Positions 35,109 to 43,088 of a stretch of DNA of 64,000 bases are shown here, one piece after another. This DNA comes from a virus. A program made the position numbers and the translations under genes. Under the pieces are notes generated by a model. It had not been told where the DNA came from and made no database searches. It saw nothing but the letters and a program-made list of their open reading frames with translations. The DNA lies in IMG/VR virus record IMGVR_UViG_3300042898_006838, positions 62,001 to 126,000 of that record; one strand, given 5' to 3'. Position 1 is the first letter of the stretch; every line of letters starts with the position of its first letter.

Positions 35109-35939
35109 TCAGAAGGGCAAATCGTCGTCTGCACCGTAGGCCGCGGCATCCGGGCCCTTGGGCTCGGCGGCCGCGCTGTTGCGTCCGCCGGTGGTCACGA
35201 ACTGAACTCCGAATGGCCTGGCCGTGATGGTCAAGCGCTTCGGCGCCTTGCCCTTGACCAGGAAATCCGCCTCGCGAACACCGAGTTCGCCGTTGACGTA
35301 GACCTGATCGAAGTGCTTCAGGTTCGCACCCAGGAACTCTGCCTGCGGTCCGAATACTCCGACATCGAACCAGATCGGATCTCCATCCTTCTTCCGTGGA
35401 TCGTTGTAGGCCAGGGTCAGGAAGCAGTTCTTCCTGTCCGTGCCGCCCACCCTTGGTCCAGTCTGACCTTCGTCACGCTTCTTCTTGCTGACGATGAAAC
35501 GACCGAGGACCATGATCTCGTTACGGCACATGCCGTCGTCAGGTGGGTTATCGATGTCGTCAAGAGTAGCCGACACCAGACCAACTCCGTCGCCATCAAC
35601 CTGCAGTCGGTTCAGCTTCTTCTTGTCACCCTGGTCATCGGTGACTTCGCGGTTGACGACGAAGGCGTTGGCTCGGAAGTAGTCTCCGGCCTTGGCCTTG
35701 GCTGCCAGGCTCTGGCTGTCACCAAAGCAGTCGACGGTCACCGGCACCCACTGCATCTTCCCATCCTTCTTGTAGGACGGGATCAGCAACGGGACCATGG
35801 TGTACTTGCCGGCTGCGCTCTTCGGCGTGTCGCGGACCCGACCGATGATGAACGCGCGGTTCTCGTTGAGGCTGATCGCGCTCTTCTTTTCCCCGCCGCC
35901 GCCGCCGCCGCCGTCACTGCCAGTGTTGTCTTCAGTCAT
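35109..35939 (-). CDS. ssb: Single-stranded DNA-binding protein with two OB folds
   Basis: 276 residues from the ATG at 35939 (GGGAG upstream); a longer frame is rejected. After a Gly7 run coded by a GCC repeat, two OB-like domains follow: about 25-125 (AFIIGRVRDTPK ... YFRANAFVVNREV) and about 140-240 (EIMVLGRFIVSKKK ... FDQVYVNGELGVREADFL). The end is the classic acidic tip GADDDLPF used to recruit partners. Two OB folds per chain would make a dimer equivalent to the usual tetramer. It shields single-stranded DNA in replication and recombination. Confidence 0.85.
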   Translation of the reverse strand: MTEDNTGSDGGGGGGGEKKSAISLNENRAFIIGRVRDTPKSAAGKYTMVPLLIPSYKKDGKMQWVPVTVDCFGDSQSLAAKAKAGDYFRANAFVVNREVTDDQGDKKKLNRLQVDGDGVGLVSATLDDIDNPPDDGMCRNEIMVLGRFIVSKKKRDEGQTGPRVGGTDRKNCFLTLAYNDPRKKDGDPIWFDVGVFGPQAEFLGANLKHFDQVYVNGELGVREADFLVKGKAPKRLTITARPFGVQFVTTGGRNSAAAEPKGPDAAAYGADDDLPF

Positions 35940-35964
35940 GTTCAAGCTCCCTTCGTTGTTGGAA

Positions 35965-37119
35965 TCAGAAGTCCAGGTCATCGGCGTCGATGAGGTCGTC
36001 CCCAGCGTCGCCCGGGCCCCAGTTCTTGCCCGTTGTCGCCGGCGCAGTGCCACCGGCTTCCGTCCTCAGCTCTGTGAGCATGGCTCCGAGGTCTCCCTCG
36101 TGCTTATTCTCCAAGAGCCTCATGCGCGCGGACGTGTAACCGAGCTTGCTGGCCAGTGCCGCAACCTCGCTCTGCACGGCCGTGGCGTCGACTTCGACTG
36201 ACTCTTCAGCCGCCGCCGCCGCCATGTCGTCACTGACGTCATCGTCACCGTCGACAGCCATGTCGTCACCCATGGCCATGGGAGTGAAGACCGTGCGGCC
36301 GACAGGGGCCTTTACGTCATGCCCAGCCAAGGCCTCTGACAGCGTCCGACGCATCGTCATCTCCTCGATGGCCAGGCGCTTCAGCTCGCTCAGCGGCCCG
36401 TCGAAGTCGAAGGTCATGACCGGAATGCGCCGGTTCTGACCGTCTGCCTGACGGATGTCGATGAGATGCTGCCTGAACATCAACGGGATGCCGGACAGCA
36501 CGCCGCCGGTTACGCGTGAGATAGCGTTAAGGCTGCTGACCATGGACATGATCGAGTAGTAACTGCGCGTGCGGTGCACGCTTCTACTCGGAAACACGGG
36601 CCGGTGGATCAGCTGCATGTTCACGATAGCTCGCCAACCGCAGTCGCTCTTCTCCCCGTTCTTCGCCCACATCGGACACTCGCGATTGCAGTCCACGTCC
36701 TGGGGCTGTGGATGCATCTTCAGCGTCTTGTTCTTGGCGTAGGCCTTGACGTCAGCGACCTGGCTGGCTTTCTGAGATCCGTAGGCGCTGCTGCACATAC
36801 GTCCGCGTCCGGTGTAGAAAGCCCGCTCCAAGTAGATGATGCCGTCGTCGCCCTGGACCTTGTCGGTGGTCACGAACACGGGGATGGCTTTGACGTCACT
36901 GGTCCAGTTGGCCTCGTTGAGACCCTGGTGCCTGGCAGCCGCCTTCATCACCTGCTCGTCGACGTCGAACTTCTTCGTTGCCGGGTTGCGTGTGGGAAGG
37001 CGAACGCGAGGCGGGGTCTTGATGGGTGCGCTGCCCCCCATCTCACCGCCTCTGATGCCTCGGAATTCGATCAGGTAGTGCGGGTCGTCGAACCCGCTTT
37101 CAACTTCTTTCGTTGGCAC
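35965..37119 (-). CDS. Unknown DNA-metabolism protein with SSB-like acidic tip
   Basis: 384 residues from a GTG with GAGGTG. The middle has a cysteine cluster (CNRECPMW ... SDCGW) and a conserved-looking stretch IVNMQLIHRPVFPSRSVHRT then YYSIMSMVSSLNAISR, reminiscent of phage Gp3-like/recombination-directionality proteins; this is weak. The C-terminal 100 residues are acidic and end LIDADDLDF, like an SSB tip. Adjacent to ssb by 25 bases, it probably works in the same nucleoprotein complex. Confidence 0.6.
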   Translation of the reverse strand: MPTKEVESGFDDPHYLIEFRGIRGGEMGGSAPIKTPPRVRLPTRNPATKKFDVDEQVMKAAARHQGLNEANWTSDVKAIPVFVTTDKVQGDDGIIYLERAFYTGRGRMCSSAYGSQKASQVADVKAYAKNKTLKMHPQPQDVDCNRECPMWAKNGEKSDCGWRAIVNMQLIHRPVFPSRSVHRTRSYYSIMSMVSSLNAISRVTGGVLSGIPLMFRQHLIDIRQADGQNRRIPVMTFDFDGPLSELKRLAIEEMTMRRTLSEALAGHDVKAPVGRTVFTPMAMGDDMAVDGDDDVSDDMAAAAAEESVEVDATAVQSEVAALASKLGYTSARMRLLENKHEGDLGAMLTELRTEAGGTAPATTGKNWGPGDAGDDLIDADDLDF

Positions 37120-37127
37120 TGGTCACC

Positions 37128-37616
37128 TCACATTTCGTCGAAGAGATCGTTGTCGCTGACTTGAGGAGGAGCAGCGTCTCGGTCCGGTTCGTCTGCCGCC
37201 TCCGTCTTCTCCGTTTCCTTGGCCTTGGTCTTGGTCTTGGTCTTTGGCTCCGGCTTCGGCTCTTCCTTCTCCTCCTCTTCCTCCTCCTTCTCATCATCAC
37301 CAGACGCCGTCGCCGTCGCCGCTGCCGTGTCGCTGGCTTTGGTCTCGGTCGTCTTCGAGCCGCGGGCTTTGGGCGGCTCGACCTTCTCCAGGTAGCCGCT
37401 GACGGCCAGGGCGCAGTCCGGGCACAGCCACTCGAAGAAGACGCGCTTGTGCTCGCCACCGGGCACGGCGACGACGGCCGCACACATCGCTTCCGTCTTG
37501 TCGGCACGGGCCGCGAACTTCTCGTAGAACGAGATCTGCGCCTCATCCGTCACCGGCCGATGCTTCTTGCACCGGTCGCAGTTGATGTTGACGCCAGTCT
37601 TGATCAATCCACCCAT
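37128..37616 (-). CDS. Zinc-ribbon protein with long Lys/Glu/Pro tail
   Basis: 162 residues. CDRC (13-16) and CPDC (about 65-68) form a zinc ribbon. Residues about 90-145 are low complexity (EEEEEEKEEPKPEPKTKTKT). The last residues, PQVSDNDLFDEM, are another acidic-aromatic tip similar to SSB. The globular part resembles short phage zinc proteins but no function is recognised. Confidence 0.65.
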   Translation of the reverse strand: MGGLIKTGVNINCDRCKKHRPVTDEAQISFYEKFAARADKTEAMCAAVVAVPGGEHKRVFFEWLCPDCALAVSGYLEKVEPPKARGSKTTETKASDTAAATATASGDDEKEEEEEEKEEPKPEPKTKTKTKAKETEKTEAADEPDRDAAPPQVSDNDLFDEM

Positions 37617-37624
37617 ACGTCCTC

Positions 37625-37849
37625 CTAACCGTCGTCAACGACGACGTCTTCGTCCCTGGAGATCAGGGACTTGATTTTATCCAAGACCCTGACGACGTCA
37701 GGGCCTGTGATCTGAACTCCGAACCTGACCTGGAACCGGCGGCCTATCTCAGTGACCATCGCCGCCTCGGTATCGAAGGCCGTGGCTCCGGTCATGGCCA
37801 GCAGCGCCAGGACAACTGCTTCTCGCTCACTCAGGTCGAGTCTCTTCAC
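37625..37849 (-). CDS. Small helical protein
   Basis: 74 residues from a GTG; GATAACCAG, a weak relative of the GGGCATAAC element, lies just upstream. The pattern LSEREAVVLALLAM ... TEIGRRF ... GPDVVRVLDKIKSLI could be a winged-helix or other small DNA-binding domain. Not recognised further. Confidence 0.55.
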   Translation of the reverse strand: MKRLDLSEREAVVLALLAMTGATAFDTEAAMVTEIGRRFQVRFGVQITGPDVVRVLDKIKSLISRDEDVVVDDG

Positions 37850-37858
37850 AACTGGTTA

Positions 37859-38035
37859 TCACGCATCTTGAGAACCAATTTCTTCAGCGACTTCATCTTC
37901 AACTTCCTCTTCAATGACCACGGCGAAGGGGTCGTTGAGTGGCTTGATGTTTGGATCGAATGGATCGGCATCCCGCTTCTTCTCGCCAACAGCCGGTCCG
38001 AAAGGGTTGTGGTCGTCATCACGTTCGACGGACAT
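37859..38035 (-). CDS. Small acidic disordered protein
   Basis: 58 residues from the ATG at 38035 behind GGAG. Contains NPFGPAV, DPFDPNI and NDPFAVV, three Asp/Asn-Pro-Phe repeats that look like short linear binding motifs, then an acidic tail. No domain. Confidence 0.5.
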   Translation of the reverse strand: MSVERDDDHNPFGPAVGEKKRDADPFDPNIKPLNDPFAVVIEEEVEDEVAEEIGSQDA

Positions 38036-38267
38036 ATTCGCTCCGTCGCTGGAAGACCTCATCGTTCTGCAGCCTGATCAGGCACACCGTCGACAGGTCG
38101 ACGGCGTTGTTGCTGCCGTCGCTGTCCACGAGTGTGATCGTGGACGTTCCGCCTTCCCAGGCGTCGATGATTTCCTTCGACTCGTGGCTGACGACGTTGC
38201 GAACCCATACGGCCTTGTCTCGGCCGATGAATGAGAACTCAACATGTACTGGCTCCTTGCTACTCAT
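38019..38267 (-). CDS. Small beta-rich protein
   Basis: 82 residues; ATG at 38267 has GAGG five bases upstream. It reads as a compact beta domain (VHVEFSFIGRDKAVWVRNVV, STITLVDSDG, STVCLIRLQND). It is immediately downstream of the clamp gene and may be a co-regulated accessory protein. Function unknown. Confidence 0.6.
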   Translation of the reverse strand: MSSKEPVHVEFSFIGRDKAVWVRNVVSHESKEIIDAWEGGTSTITLVDSDGSNNAVDLSTVCLIRLQNDEVFQRRSEYVRRT

Positions 38268-38280
38268 AGACACCTCGCTT

Positions 38281-39483
38281 TCAACGTACGCCGCGTGGCA
38301 TGACCACGACGGCTACTGAGTTTTTTTCGTCGTGAATCTGCATAGGCATCCCCTGCATGCCGTCGACGGGTTCAGCCCACATGACCTTGACCGTGTCGGC
38401 GGTGAGAGCCGACAAGGCCTTGGTCAGGTACAGGGAGAAGAAGGCCACTCCGTTGAGGAACTGGAGACCGGAGACGTCAGACTTCGTGACCGACCCCGGC
38501 TGCCAGTTCAGGACCTGCTCGACATGAATCCCGTGCCCGGCAATGTCGCTGGGGTAGTGGCTGACGAGGTTCATCTCGTCGTCGTCTGGATCCACCATCA
38601 CGCGCACCGCCGCTCCCAGCTTCTTCTCGTCGGCGCTCACCGAGCCGCCGAGAATGCGCCTGCAGATCTCCAGCATCTCCTGCCTCTGCACGTAGACCCA
38701 GTGGACCCTTGTCTTCTTCTGCCCGGCGAACAGGAACTGGCCACTGGCGTCCGGCGCGTAGACGAAGGGCTTCAGGCCCGTGTACTTGCTAGCCGTCAGC
38801 CTCACCCACACGCACCAGTCACTGCCTCGGAGCCAAAGCGATCCGGGGTCGGCAGACATCTTCAGGTTCTTGTCGCCACCGCCGATAAAGGCCCTGAGCT
38901 TGACCCAGGCCTGTGCCGGAACGATGACGTCTGACCCAGGTGGCACGATGGCCTTGCCGATGCGGGCCATGACCTTGGTGTCCGTGGCCTCGGATCCGTC
39001 TTCGCCCAGGTGGATGCTTGACCACTGGGGCATGTACGGGTCATCGCTGGCCGCCCAGAGCACGGACTTGACCACGCGCTGCATCTCCGCGTCGTCCACC
39101 GGCCACCAGGACTGCGGCTGCTGGAGGCTGGTGAAGTTGTCACCGGCCACCAGCGGCAACGTCATGTGCACGCCCGGTCCGCGAAAGGACAGTAGGCGGT
39201 CAGACGACGCGACGTTGAGGTCGATGTGATGCGGCAGCACCGACACCAGCTTGTCCAGGTGGTCGACGCCAACGGATACGACACCTGGCTCGTGTCCGGT
39301 GACGGGAACCGCCATCCTCGCCCCGCCGTCGGGTGACGAGATATCCAGCGTCATCAACCCCTTTTCCATGACCCTGAAGACTGCGTTCTTGTGAGCTGGT
39401 AGCAGGTCGCCGCTGCGAGCTCTGAACTGCAGAGCCCGCCTGCCGGCGTCGACCAGCTTGTCTGCCGGTATCTTTGCCTTCAT
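38281..39483 (-). CDS. DNA polymerase sliding clamp (beta-clamp-like)
   Basis: 400 residues. N-terminus MKAKIPADKLVDAGRRALQF and C-terminus VMWAEPVDGMQGMPMQIHDE ... AVVVMPRGVR follow the bacterial beta clamp pattern (last strand VMPMRL in the host protein). Internal strands and a length slightly above 366 residues fit three clamp domains. It would tether the phage replicase. It is preceded by a 56-base leader with a CTCAA-CT-TTGAG palindrome (39514-39525) and then hairpin array A. Confidence 0.75.
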   Translation of the reverse strand: MKAKIPADKLVDAGRRALQFRARSGDLLPAHKNAVFRVMEKGLMTLDISSPDGGARMAVPVTGHEPGVVSVGVDHLDKLVSVLPHHIDLNVASSDRLLSFRGPGVHMTLPLVAGDNFTSLQQPQSWWPVDDAEMQRVVKSVLWAASDDPYMPQWSSIHLGEDGSEATDTKVMARIGKAIVPPGSDVIVPAQAWVKLRAFIGGGDKNLKMSADPGSLWLRGSDWCVWVRLTASKYTGLKPFVYAPDASGQFLFAGQKKTRVHWVYVQRQEMLEICRRILGGSVSADEKKLGAAVRVMVDPDDDEMNLVSHYPSDIAGHGIHVEQVLNWQPGSVTKSDVSGLQFLNGVAFFSLYLTKALSALTADTVKVMWAEPVDGMQGMPMQIHDEKNSVAVVVMPRGVR

Positions 39484-39595
39484 TGTCTCTCCCGATATGA
39501 GCTAATCGTCTTGCTCAACTTTGAGTGAATGTCAACGTGTTCCTAGCTGACCTTCTTTTGACTTCCTCTCCGACAACCGATCGTTTGATCGTGCG

Positions 39596-39940
39596 AGGGG
39601 CCGCGCGCTCAGAGCGCGCGGCACCCCTACACACACGGCGTCGTCGGAGAAGAAGACTCCAAACCTGCGCCGGCGAGTCGCCGGCCGTGACATTCGAACA
39701 CGTGCTTTCTCATCCTGATCCCGCCGGTGTCGTTGTGGCTGTCCCAGGGAGCTTGCTCCCTGGGGCGAGGCCGCTGATAGGCGTCACCTGCGTTCTTGAA
39801 TCCGTCATCGGCGGCGAGTCGCCGCCGTCTCTGTCGATGAGACCTTCCTGATTCCAACATCTTGAGGACTTGGCTTTCGAATCAACGGAAAGCCAAGTCC
39901 CAAAGCCAATTCAGGCTGTCAGCGACGGCGAGACGCCGTC
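39596..39940. repeat. Hairpin array A (three conserved mini-hairpins alternating with unique hairpins)
   Basis: This 476-base gap (39484-39959) has no plausible gene. Order: unique stem 39596-39628 (CCGCGCGCT/AGCGCGCGG plus AGGGG/CCCCT); conserved GCCGGCG-AGT-CGCCGGC 39669-39685; unique CCCAGGGAGC/GCTCCCTGGG 39743-39764; conserved GGCGGCG-AGT-CGCCGCC 39810-39826; unique 13-bp stem with nine-base loop 39866-39900; conserved GACGGCG-AGA-CGCCGTC 39924-39940. Stem centres are 49-76 bases apart. No U-tracts follow, so these are not ordinary terminators. The array lies between the VWA gene and the clamp gene, both on the minus strand, so it is probably transcribed as structured RNA. Confidence 0.8.
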
Positions 39941-39959
39941 TCCTGTCGAAGGCCTCTGT

Positions 39960-41609
39960 CTACTTCTGACCGAGCCAGCGCTCGACGACGGCCTTGTGGC
40001 CGATGGCGATGTCGGCTCGGCTCGGCAGCCTGACGACCATGCCCCAAGGCGGCACCGCCCCGTTGTGCGTGATCAGCCAGATGACCGGTACCCCGCGTGG
40101 CGGATTGGGGAACGGTGCGTAGCCATCGGTGGTCACGATACAGACGTCTGGCCGCATCTCCTCAGCCAGGGCCAGCGGCGCCGCGAAGTCGGTTCCGCCT
40201 CGTCCCTTGAACTCGGCCGCCCTCTTCACGGTGCTGCGGTTGATGGCAATAGGCGGTCCGTGCAGGCCGTGGTCGAAGTCCTGCACCTGCACTTGCACGT
40301 GACTCAGACGTGTCATGTGGAAGAGCTCGTTGTAGCTGACGGCCAGCTCCTCGTCGACGACGCTGCCGCTGGTGTCACGACACCAGAGAATCGACAGCCG
40401 TCTGTTCTTCTTGCTGCCGGGAGGAACATGCGTCTTCCTGTTGACCTTGGCGACGGTACTGCGCCTGGTGACGTGAACGTGCCTGGCCACGAACATGCGC
40501 AGGAGCTTCTCGAATGGAACGGCCTTCTCCCTCATGATCTCGTCGATCATGGTCAGGAGATCTCCAGGCATGTACCCGCGCATCTTTCCGCCTTCGCCTC
40601 GCGACTGCGCCGTCTGGTACGCGTGCCTGACCATGGCCTTGACGGCCTCGTGCACAACCTCCGGTGAGTCGTTCACGACACCCCACTGGCCATGATCGTC
40701 GAAGGACTGGAGCTCGCCTTCTCCGTCGCCCTCCTCGTCCCCCGGCTCCTTGCCTTTGCCAGGCTTACCGTCTTCACCCGGCTCACCTTCACCGCCCTTG
40801 CCATCGCCTGGCTTCTTGCCTTTGCCATCCTTACCGTCTCCCGGCTTGCCATCATCGCCGGGCTCGCTGTCGCCTGGCTTGCCGGCGCCAGGGTCGTCGC
40901 CCTTGGGCCTGGACATCATGATCTTGACGCTGACGCTCTTGAAGTACTGCGGGCTCTTCTCTCGAATCTGCTGAAGCAGCTCGTAGTACCTCTCCCACGT
41001 CTCCCGCTCCGGGAAGTTCCTCCAGTCCCTCTCCGCCTTGCCCTCCTCTGGAACGCGCAGCTTGCTGGGCATCAGCACCCAACCCGGCTGATCACCTTCG
41101 CTCTGGATCAGGCTGTCGACAGCCAGGTCCATGGCCACGTTGACCAGCGGATCCCGGTGCAGATCCCTATTCTTCCGACCCTGCTCGACGTGACCGTGGA
41201 TGCAGTGTCCGATTTCATGCTGCAGGAACCCGACGTTGTGCTTCAGGTTGTGGATGGCCATGAAGTCCGGGTTGTAGACCATCTCCACCCGCCCGTTCCT
41301 GACGCCGACGGCCAGGGTCGGGATCTCGTAGGTCTCACGCCTCACGATCTCGGCAAAGCAGTAGGCGTAGAACGGTCGGTTCTCCCGAAGCCACATCAGC
41401 GCCCACTCGAAGCTGTGCTGGTGACGAGGGTCCCCGGGCTCCACGCCCTTCTCGGCCATGATCCGCCGGTACGTGAACCGGCGCCCGGAGACCACGGCCT
41501 TGACAGCCTCCTCCACGCTCTCCGGCTTATCCGTTGACGGTGCATCCTCAAGAGTCCCGGGCTTGAGCCAGGGGCCAAGAGGTCCTTGGTCAGCTGCGTT
41601 TCTTGTCAT
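39960..41609 (-). CDS. VWA-like protein with metallopeptidase-type HEIGH motif
   Basis: 549 residues; ATG at 41609 behind GGAGG. N-terminal part has HEIGHCIHGH (131-140), the zinc motif of DUF2201-type putative metal-dependent peptidases. A collagen-like Gly/Lys/Asp/Pro linker (about 250-310) follows. The C-terminal VWA-like domain has the metal site DTSGS (about 402), GGTDF and TTDG. It pairs with the MoxR-type ATPase upstream by a 20-base overlap. MoxR-VWA pairs act as chaperone or metal-insertion machines elsewhere; here the partner may be the reverse transcriptase or phage complexes. Confidence 0.85.
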   Translation of the reverse strand: MTRNAADQGPLGPWLKPGTLEDAPSTDKPESVEEAVKAVVSGRRFTYRRIMAEKGVEPGDPRHQHSFEWALMWLRENRPFYAYCFAEIVRRETYEIPTLAVGVRNGRVEMVYNPDFMAIHNLKHNVGFLQHEIGHCIHGHVEQGRKNRDLHRDPLVNVAMDLAVDSLIQSEGDQPGWVLMPSKLRVPEEGKAERDWRNFPERETWERYYELLQQIREKSPQYFKSVSVKIMMSRPKGDDPGAGKPGDSEPGDDGKPGDGKDGKGKKPGDGKGGEGEPGEDGKPGKGKEPGDEEGDGEGELQSFDDHGQWGVVNDSPEVVHEAVKAMVRHAYQTAQSRGEGGKMRGYMPGDLLTMIDEIMREKAVPFEKLLRMFVARHVHVTRRSTVAKVNRKTHVPPGSKKNRRLSILWCRDTSGSVVDEELAVSYNELFHMTRLSHVQVQVQDFDHGLHGPPIAINRSTVKRAAEFKGRGGTDFAAPLALAEEMRPDVCIVTTDGYAPFPNPPRGVPVIWLITHNGAVPPWGMVVRLPSRADIAIGHKAVVERWLGQK

Positions 41610-43086
41610 TCTCAACCTCCTTCTCGAACTGGCTGTGAACGCGCTCGAACAAGTCCTTCATGATCGGCATGCTGCCTGCCCAGTACAGGCTGCGCTTGAA
41701 GCGCTGGTGCATGTCCTCCAACAGGAACCGGCGGCTGATGTCGACGGGCAGGTCCCTGAGGAACATGAGCAGATTCATCATCTGCCCCTTCTCCAGGTCC
41801 GTGAGACCGCTGCCCGTGCGCTCGTCGCTGCCCCGGGCCTTGAGATCGTCGTCGAAGGCGTGCATGTACTCACGCGCCTCGTCGAGTGTGATCTTCAGCA
41901 GCTCGGTCTTCACGTTGGTCTTCTTGACCATGGCGTGGAGCCTGGTCCTGGTCTTCGTCGGCTTCCAGGCCTTGTAGTCGCGAAGCTCCTCGACCTTCAT
42001 GTCCTGACGCCAGCCGTAGTCGTTCAGGATCTCCTGGATCCTGAGCGGACGATGCACACTCTCCGTGCCCTCCTTGAAGAAGATGGGACCGAGATCTGGG
42101 CCCAGGAGGTCGCTGACCACGGACATGCCCACGCTCTGAATCTCGTCCTTGGTCATCAGATCCCAGCACTTGCCGGCCATCTCCAGACTCCGGAACGTGG
42201 GCTTGACCTCGTTGCGCAGGTCGGCCTCGTACTTGATCAGCTTCCGGTGCTTGTCGGCGACGATGCGAGCCGTCTCGCTGACGCCGCTCTTCCCCGCCCA
42301 GTCGATGAACTCCTCGATGTCCGGGATCGCGTTGACGACGGCACAGCGAGTCAGCATCGCCCGGTCCATCTGGCCCACGAGGTACTCACCGTTGTCCGGG
42401 TTCATGGTGCACACGATCCAGACGCCTTCCGGCACCGTGTAGTCCAGGTAGCGACGCTCCAGGATCATCTGCATCAGCGCCTGACGCACTGGATCCTCCA
42501 TGCGGTTGAGCTCGTCGATGAGCCAGATGCCGCCGCCACGATGCCTGGCGTCTGGGAAGTTGCGGCTCACGCGCAGGTACTCGACGTGGGCGTGTCGCTT
42601 GTCGTCCTCGCTGATCCCCAGCTTCCGACACATGCCGATGAAGATGTCTTCGGCCGCGGACAGCATGTCTCGTGGGTCGGAGTTGACGTGCATGCGGCTG
42701 GCCATGTCGCAGGCCCGCAGGTAGACCTCGCGGTACACGGCTCGGTCGTCGACGACGTAGGGCATGCCCGTCACCTCCTCGTGGGCGATGATCGACATCG
42801 TCCAGAGCCCGAAGGCGTCGAGGCTCTCGCTGACGTTCTTGAACAGGTGGCGGCTGTTAACGGTGCTCAGCGACGAGACGTCTCGGTCCACGACCAAGTC
42901 GTTGCCGTCGCCGACACGGCCCTTGATCGAGACCTTACCCAGGCCCTGGCCGCGGATCGCCGCCTGCTCGGCGTAGAACTGGTAGACGGCGCTGGTCTTG
43001 CCCATGCCGCTTTCGCCCACGATCACGGGCGTGATGTCGGCGCGTTGAAAGATTGCGAGCTTGTTCTTGATATGATTGAGGCTCAT
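41590..43086 (-). CDS. MoxR-like AAA+ ATPase
   Basis: 498 residues. Walker A GESGMGKT (24-31), Walker B WLIDELNRM (about 189-197), sensor-1 WIVCTMNPDN and arginine-finger region AMLTRCAVV fit the MoxR/RavA-type AAA+ family. A roughly 90-residue insertion lies between Walker A and B. It starts two bases after the RT stop and overlaps the VWA gene, so the three are co-translated. Role: ATP-driven remodelling of a protein or nucleoprotein partner. Confidence 0.9.
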   Translation of the reverse strand: MSLNHIKNKLAIFQRADITPVIVGESGMGKTSAVYQFYAEQAAIRGQGLGKVSIKGRVGDGNDLVVDRDVSSLSTVNSRHLFKNVSESLDAFGLWTMSIIAHEEVTGMPYVVDDRAVYREVYLRACDMASRMHVNSDPRDMLSAAEDIFIGMCRKLGISEDDKRHAHVEYLRVSRNFPDARHRGGGIWLIDELNRMEDPVRQALMQMILERRYLDYTVPEGVWIVCTMNPDNGEYLVGQMDRAMLTRCAVVNAIPDIEEFIDWAGKSGVSETARIVADKHRKLIKYEADLRNEVKPTFRSLEMAGKCWDLMTKDEIQSVGMSVVSDLLGPDLGPIFFKEGTESVHRPLRIQEILNDYGWRQDMKVEELRDYKAWKPTKTRTRLHAMVKKTNVKTELLKITLDEAREYMHAFDDDLKARGSDERTGSGLTDLEKGQMMNLLMFLRDLPVDISRRFLLEDMHQRFKRSLYWAGSMPIMKDLFERVHSQFEKEVENDKKRS

Positions 43087-43088
43087 GT

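Noticed and set aside
35895-35914. GCC trinucleotide run as a regulatory repeat
   Set aside because: It simply encodes the Gly7 linker near the SSB N-terminus.
39507-39535. Sigma70 promoter for the clamp gene from TTGACA on the minus strand at 39535
   Set aside because: No acceptable -10 is found 16-19 bases downstream; only the palindrome CTCAACTTTGAG is notable.
39596-39940. Series of ordinary intrinsic terminators
   Set aside because: None of the stems is followed by a T-tract on either strand, unlike the clear terminators at 8851, 22036, 29443, 45942 and 61765.
39870-40667. 265-codon plus-strand frame at array A and the VWA gene
   Set aside because: It is antisense to the VWA domain, whose metal-site motifs are plain on the minus strand.
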